NCBI GenBank assembly: GCA_030431355.1
Contig: JAUIJG010000215.1
Coordinates: 1-8,725, forward strand
Direction of reading: 5' to 3'
Origin: a bacterium
GTDB lineage: Bacteria; Cyanobacteriota; Vampirovibrionia; Obscuribacterales; Obscuribacteraceae
DNA length: 8,725 nt
Below are positions 5,605 to 8,725 of this stretch, one piece after another. The position numbers and the translations under genes are program-made. Position 1 is the first letter of the stretch, and each line of letters starts with the position of its first letter. Under the pieces are notes generated by a model, which saw only the letters and a program-made list of their open reading frames with translations, ran no database searches and was not told where the DNA came from.

Positions 5605-6440
5605 ATAGCCTTGATGTTCTTAATGGCAAGCATCTCTTTTGCTTTAGATCGATCACCAGTGCAGCTAATCATTCGTGGAGCATCCAGAATCTTAATCTGA
5701 AATCCGAGAGATTCGTAGAGTTCCACAATTCGGTCCGTGGCCTGATTTGAAGCCACCACCGGTCCCTGGAAGCGCGCCAACCAATGGGCCAGGCGTACTT
5801 GATCTTTCCAGTTGAAACCTTCTTTGGAATATTGGCGAAACTCAACGTCATAGGGAGGATCGGCATAGATAAAGTCATTGGCCGATGTTGGAATCAGTTC
5901 AAAGTCTCCCTGGATAAAATGCCAGTTTCTGAGCACATCTTTGTAAGGTGTGAAGTCCGAAGTGTAATTGATCTTTTTATATCGACCGAAAGGTACGTTA
6001 AAGAGCCCCTTCTTATTGAACCGACATAAGCCATTGTATCCGGTGCGATTTAAGTAGTAGAAAAGCTCGGCAGCGGCTTTTGAATCGGACAATCCTCTCT
6101 CCAGGAGTTGGTTGAAATTCTCGCGAGAGTTGTAATAGTACTCTTCTTCATTCTTCATCGGTAGCTTGGATTGAAGACCGCGTCTGAGCCAGTGGTAGAA
6201 ATTGATGGAGTGTTTGTTTATATCATTCAAAACAGCATCTATCGGTTGAATGCCCAGGGTGACTGCCAGCCCCCCACAAAATGGCTCCACAAGGCGCAGA
6301 TTGTTTCCCGAGCTTTCATAGAGCTTTTTGATCTGGGGTACCAGCCACCTTTTGCCTCCTGCCCATTTTAGTGGTGGGCGGATACCTGTACCGCTTGGAA
6401 GTTCAATGACGGTCGTCTTTCTTGAAGAGGTAAGAGGCAT
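5601..6440 (-). CDS. dam: DNA adenine methyltransferase, Dam/DpnM-type (D12 class)
   Basis: The 279-residue protein is full length for the family (about 270-290). Motifs in order are PLKWAGGK (23-30) and VEPFCGG (51-57) of the AdoMet site, NDIN (72-75), TGYNGLCRFN (133-142), VPFG (149-152), and the catalytic DPPY (194-197), the alpha-group order. A C-terminal RMISCTGDRSKAKEMLAIKN segment is also typical. The enzyme transfers a methyl group from AdoMet to N6 of adenine, in relatives within GATC; the specificity here is inferred. No endonuclease gene is near, so it is orphan in this window, which favours a role in mismatch repair, replication timing or gene control over restriction. The ATG at 6440 has a weak AAAGAAA ribosome site. 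The next gene starts 19 bp downstream. A phage-derived methylase is an alternative. Confidence 0.92.
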   Translation of the reverse strand: MPLTSSRKTTVIELPSGTGIRPPLKWAGGKRWLVPQIKKLYESSGNNLRLVEPFCGGLAVTLGIQPIDAVLNDINKHSINFYHWLRRGLQSKLPMKNEEEYYYNSRENFNQLLERGLSDSKAAAELFYYLNRTGYNGLCRFNKKGLFNVPFGRYKKINYTSDFTPYKDVLRNWHFIQGDFELIPTSANDFIYADPPYDVEFRQYSKEGFNWKDQVRLAHWLARFQGPVVASNQATDRIVELYESLGFQIKILDAPRMISCTGDRSKAKEMLAIKNIKAI

Positions 6441-6486
6441 GGAATTTCTTTGACTAGGCTATTGATTGGGTGATCCGGGTCCAATC

Positions 6487-6492
6487 ATTATA
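6487..6492 (-). promoter_or_regulatory. Candidate -10 box for dam
   Basis: The minus strand reads TATAAT here. A start near 6480 would leave a leader of about 40 nt before the dam ATG. No convincing -35 hexamer is found at the normal spacing. A GATC site at 6472-6475 falls just downstream of the predicted start. The 135-bp gap to the preceding usp gene is AT-rich and holds no clear terminator, so readthrough from usp is also possible. Confidence 0.4.
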
Positions 6493-6575
6493 CTTTGTAT
6501 ATGCAGCAGCCCTGGTCCTGGGTGTTTTATATGCCTTTTATAGATATTTTATAAGCTCTTTTGTTCTTTTCTTTT

Positions 6576-7634
6576 CTAGAACATTTTGAAGGGGGCATCA
6601 TTCTCCCGGTCTTGAACAGCGCTTTGATTGCGTTGTTCTTCTCGTTTCATCTCTGCCGCACCGGAGCCCGCATAGGATTCGGTGTTCTTCAACCTCTCTT
6701 TCTTCTTATCGGTCAGCCGCTCTCCTTCCTTATCGAGACCTTTGACCACAAGAATAGAGCAAGTTGCTCTGTCTGCTATGGACTTGGATACCGAGCCGGC
6801 AAATATCTTGTCTAGATGAGACTTGCTTTCAGCACCGGTGACAATAAGCTCGGCTCGCCAGTTCTTGCCCAGATCCACTATCTTTTCTTTTGGATTTCCC
6901 GGAATGACATCCACACTGATGTATTCGTTATCCAGTCCTCGACCCAGCGTTTCGGCATCTTTTCTCAAACCGGTGAGCACTTTCTCTTTCATAGAACTCC
7001 ACTGCCTGAGCAGCCATGCCGCTTTCTGGGTATCTGAGGTGTTTTCAATCCTGGCCCTATCCTGGGGAATTACAGAAACCACCTTATAGACCACGTCATC
7101 CGGCCATGTCTGCCTTGCCAGCCAGGCGAAAGCAGCCTTGGAGGACGCTCTGCCGTCACTGGCCACAAGAATGCGGGTGAAATCGATGCCGTGTTTGATA
7201 TGGTTGGCCATGCTTCCGTCTTTGATGAGAAGTACCGGGCAGTCTGCTTTTGAAAGAACTCCGGCGGAGACGCTTCCCATCAACAGTTTGTCTATACCCG
7301 ATTTCATCTGGCAGCCCATTACAATCAAGTCGCTTTTCCATTGCCTGGCGAATTTCACAATCGCTGCTTTGGGATCACCTTCCAGAATCTCACAGGAGAC
7401 ATTGGTGGAGGGCATTCTCCCTGAGAGGCTAATGGTGACTTCTTCAATGGCGGCCCTGGTGCTTTCCACGTCAGGATGGCGGACCTCTCCTTTGATCTTC
7501 TCGAGAACATTAGGGGAATTGCTTACCACGTAGATAAGCTTGATCAGGCTGTTCTCCGGCCATTTGTGATGACTGACAGCCGCCAGAGCTGCTTCGCTGG
7601 CTCTGCTACTGTCCACGGCTATGACAATGCGCAA
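6576..7634 (-). CDS. Tandem universal stress protein (two UspA domains)
   Basis: The 352-residue cytosolic protein has two UspA folds, residues 1-137 and 153-298, and a charged tail of about 54 residues rich in Lys, Glu and Arg. Each domain opens with a beta strand and Asp (MRIVIAVDSS; RILVASDGRASS) and ends with the nucleotide-loop region (IVMGCQMKSGIDKLLMGSVS at 104-123; IVTGAESKSHLDKIFAGSVS at 264-283). The Usp ATP signature G-x2-G-x9-G-S is only partly kept: the second Gly is Met in domain 1 and Ser in domain 2, while the GSVS end is intact. Usp proteins help survival under stress; no specific signal can be assigned. The start is TTG with AGGA seven bases upstream. That ribosome site overlaps the stop codon of the propeller gene, 10 bp away, pointing to translational coupling. 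Confidence 0.9.
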   Translation of the reverse strand: MRIVIAVDSSRASEAALAAVSHHKWPENSLIKLIYVVSNSPNVLEKIKGEVRHPDVESTRAAIEEVTISLSGRMPSTNVSCEILEGDPKAAIVKFARQWKSDLIVMGCQMKSGIDKLLMGSVSAGVLSKADCPVLLIKDGSMANHIKHGIDFTRILVASDGRASSKAAFAWLARQTWPDDVVYKVVSVIPQDRARIENTSDTQKAAWLLRQWSSMKEKVLTGLRKDAETLGRGLDNEYISVDVIPGNPKEKIVDLGKNWRAELIVTGAESKSHLDKIFAGSVSKSIADRATCSILVVKGLDKEGERLTDKKKERLKNTESYAGSGAAEMKREEQRNQSAVQDRENDAPFKMF

Positions 7635-7644
7635 GGGGCTTTCC

Positions 7645-8725
7645 TCACTTTTTTATCGCTTCTTCGGATGTAGATTTTGTACCCGGTTCGGAGAGGAGTT
7701 TATAAGCATATAAATTAGAATCCTGGCCGACAAAGATGACTTTCCTTTCTCCCAGGCAGGGTCCTGCTTCCGGACCAAATTGCTCAGGCTTTTGTTTTAA
7801 GAGAATCTCCCCGGACTCAGCGTCCAGGGCGTAGAAGGCATCTTTGCCTGCCACATAGACGACCCCTCCTTCCACTATCGGTCTATCTTTGACGGGACCG
7901 ATCTCTAACCTCCATTTCTCTTTGCCGCTATCTCTCTCCAGGCAATAGAGGAATTTGTCATCGCCGGCAGTGCCAACTATTACACTACCCTTCTCTACTA
8001 GAGGAGCAAGTTTTATTTCGGAATCGAACTTCTTGTTCCAGACCAAGGTTTTCTTTTTGATGTCGATGCAGTTGAGAATTGACTGAGCGCTTCCATCGTC
8101 CGATTTGAAGGCGGAGCCGCAATAGACTTTTCCATCTTTTACTTCCACTCCTTCCACGGTGGTGCCTATCTGGTCCTGGTAGGTGATTGTTAACTCTTTC
8201 AGGTCGACTATGGTCAGAATGCCGCTCCGTCCGAAAAGAACCAGGTTGTCTCCGAATAACTCCATCTTTGTTATCAGTGTCGGAGGCATCTTTTCCAGGG
8301 AGATGAGCTTTTCCACTTTGCCGCTGGTGCCGTCAAATACTGAAACGGCCAACTTTGGCGTCGCACTGTAGATAGTATCGCCATCGGCATACATCGTGGA
8401 GATCGCCAGGGGGGATTTGTCTCCTGTGCGCTGCATTCTCCAGGCTAGTTCGCCATCCTCTTTTTTCAGCGCGTAAAGTTCCAGACCAGGCATCCAGAGA
8501 TAGAAATTTTTGCCGCCGGATAGAATTCTCGGTTCATAGCCTGATACCTTAGATTTCTGTGTCCAGGCTATCTCTCCCGAGTCCAGCTTGTAGCAAATGA
8601 TTTTTACCTCTCTTTCCTGGCCCGGTTGTTTCTTGTGAATGAATTCCCTGGTGGTGGCCAGTACTCTGTCCCCCGAAACTTTGAAGTTCTCGACGGATTC
8701 TTCGCTCTTCCAGACTAATTTGCCG
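7645..8725 (-). CDS. PQQ-like beta-propeller protein, C-terminal part (5' end outside window)
   Basis: The frame stays open to the right edge, so the Met codon at 8493 is internal; 359 residues are visible. At least six units share the PQQ-repeat pattern of a small residue, Gly, and a Trp or hydrophobic residue before the next strand: SGEIAW, DGELAW, SGKVEK, KKTLVW, SGKEKW and SGEILL, each followed by strand motifs such as GGVVYVAGKDAFYALD. This is the eight-bladed propeller fold of quinoprotein dehydrogenases and BamB-like proteins. No catalytic dehydrogenase segment is seen, so a binding or scaffold role is more likely than an enzyme. Location cannot be decided because the N-terminus is missing; such proteins are usually exported. 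The C-terminus is a short polar tail (SEEAIKK). Its TGA overlaps the ribosome site of the usp gene. Confidence 0.85.
   Translation of the reverse strand, partial: GKLVWKSEESVENFKVSGDRVLATTREFIHKKQPGQEREVKIICYKLDSGEIAWTQKSKVSGYEPRILSGGKNFYLWMPGLELYALKKEDGELAWRMQRTGDKSPLAISTMYADGDTIYSATPKLAVSVFDGTSGKVEKLISLEKMPPTLITKMELFGDNLVLFGRSGILTIVDLKELTITYQDQIGTTVEGVEVKDGKVYCGSAFKSDDGSAQSILNCIDIKKKTLVWNKKFDSEIKLAPLVEKGSVIVGTAGDDKFLYCLERDSGKEKWRLEIGPVKDRPIVEGGVVYVAGKDAFYALDAESGEILLKQKPEQFGPEAGPCLGERKVIFVGQDSNLYAYKLLSEPGTKSTSEEAIKK

Noticed and set aside
5582..5656. Longer N-terminus of the secreted-protein gene, starting inside dam
   Set aside because: It would overlap the dam coding end and place 25 non-hydrophobic residues before the signal peptide; the ATG at 5581 has a ribosome site and a proper signal sequence.
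5601..6440. Restriction-modification system around dam
   Set aside because: No endonuclease-like gene lies on either side; the neighbours are a secreted protein and a universal stress protein.
7138..7533. 131-codon plus-strand frame opposite usp
   Set aside because: It is antisense to well-conserved UspA domains and shows no recognisable protein features.

Overview
The window is bacterial, gene-dense and of moderate GC content. It uses the standard code, Shine-Dalgarno (SD) starts with several TTG starts, and Sec signal peptides. The mix of genes fits a member of the Cyanobacteria/Melainabacteria group (Obscuribacterales-like): a compact NagA, a secreted TPR protein with a Ser/Gly/Ala linker, MshEN/GspE-N-like repeats, tandem universal stress domains and a PQQ-type propeller. 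This placement is an inference at perhaps 40% confidence; no rRNA or marker gene is present to test it.

Left part (1-2719). The 3' end of a NagA-type amidohydrolase runs rightward off the left edge. Its last 20 bases overlap the 3' end of a leftward gene for a cytosolic, tail-anchored protein with two or three MshEN-like repeats. That gene diverges across a 189-bp intergenic region from a secreted TPR protein.

Middle part (2720-4860). This is the most unusual stretch. A 147-bp intergenic region holds a perfect CTGT-N8-ACAG palindrome (the E. coli LexA-box pattern) and then a leader that can fold in two mutually exclusive ways, one of which hides the SD of the next gene. That gene encodes an apparent fusion of a sigma-70 region 4-like helix-turn-helix with a compact UvrD-like SF1 helicase core whose motifs II and VI are altered. 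Downstream lie an 8-9 bp hairpin built from SD and anti-SD-like sequences and a 34-codon gene for a single-span membrane peptide.

Right part (4865-8725). Four leftward genes follow in transcription order: a PQQ-like beta-propeller protein (cut by the right edge), a tandem UspA protein whose SD overlaps the propeller stop codon, an orphan Dam-type adenine methylase after a 135-bp gap with its own -10 box, and a secreted protein of unknown function starting 19 bp after dam. The first pair and the second pair each look like a small operon.

No tRNA, rRNA, CRISPR array, insertion sequence or attachment site was seen.
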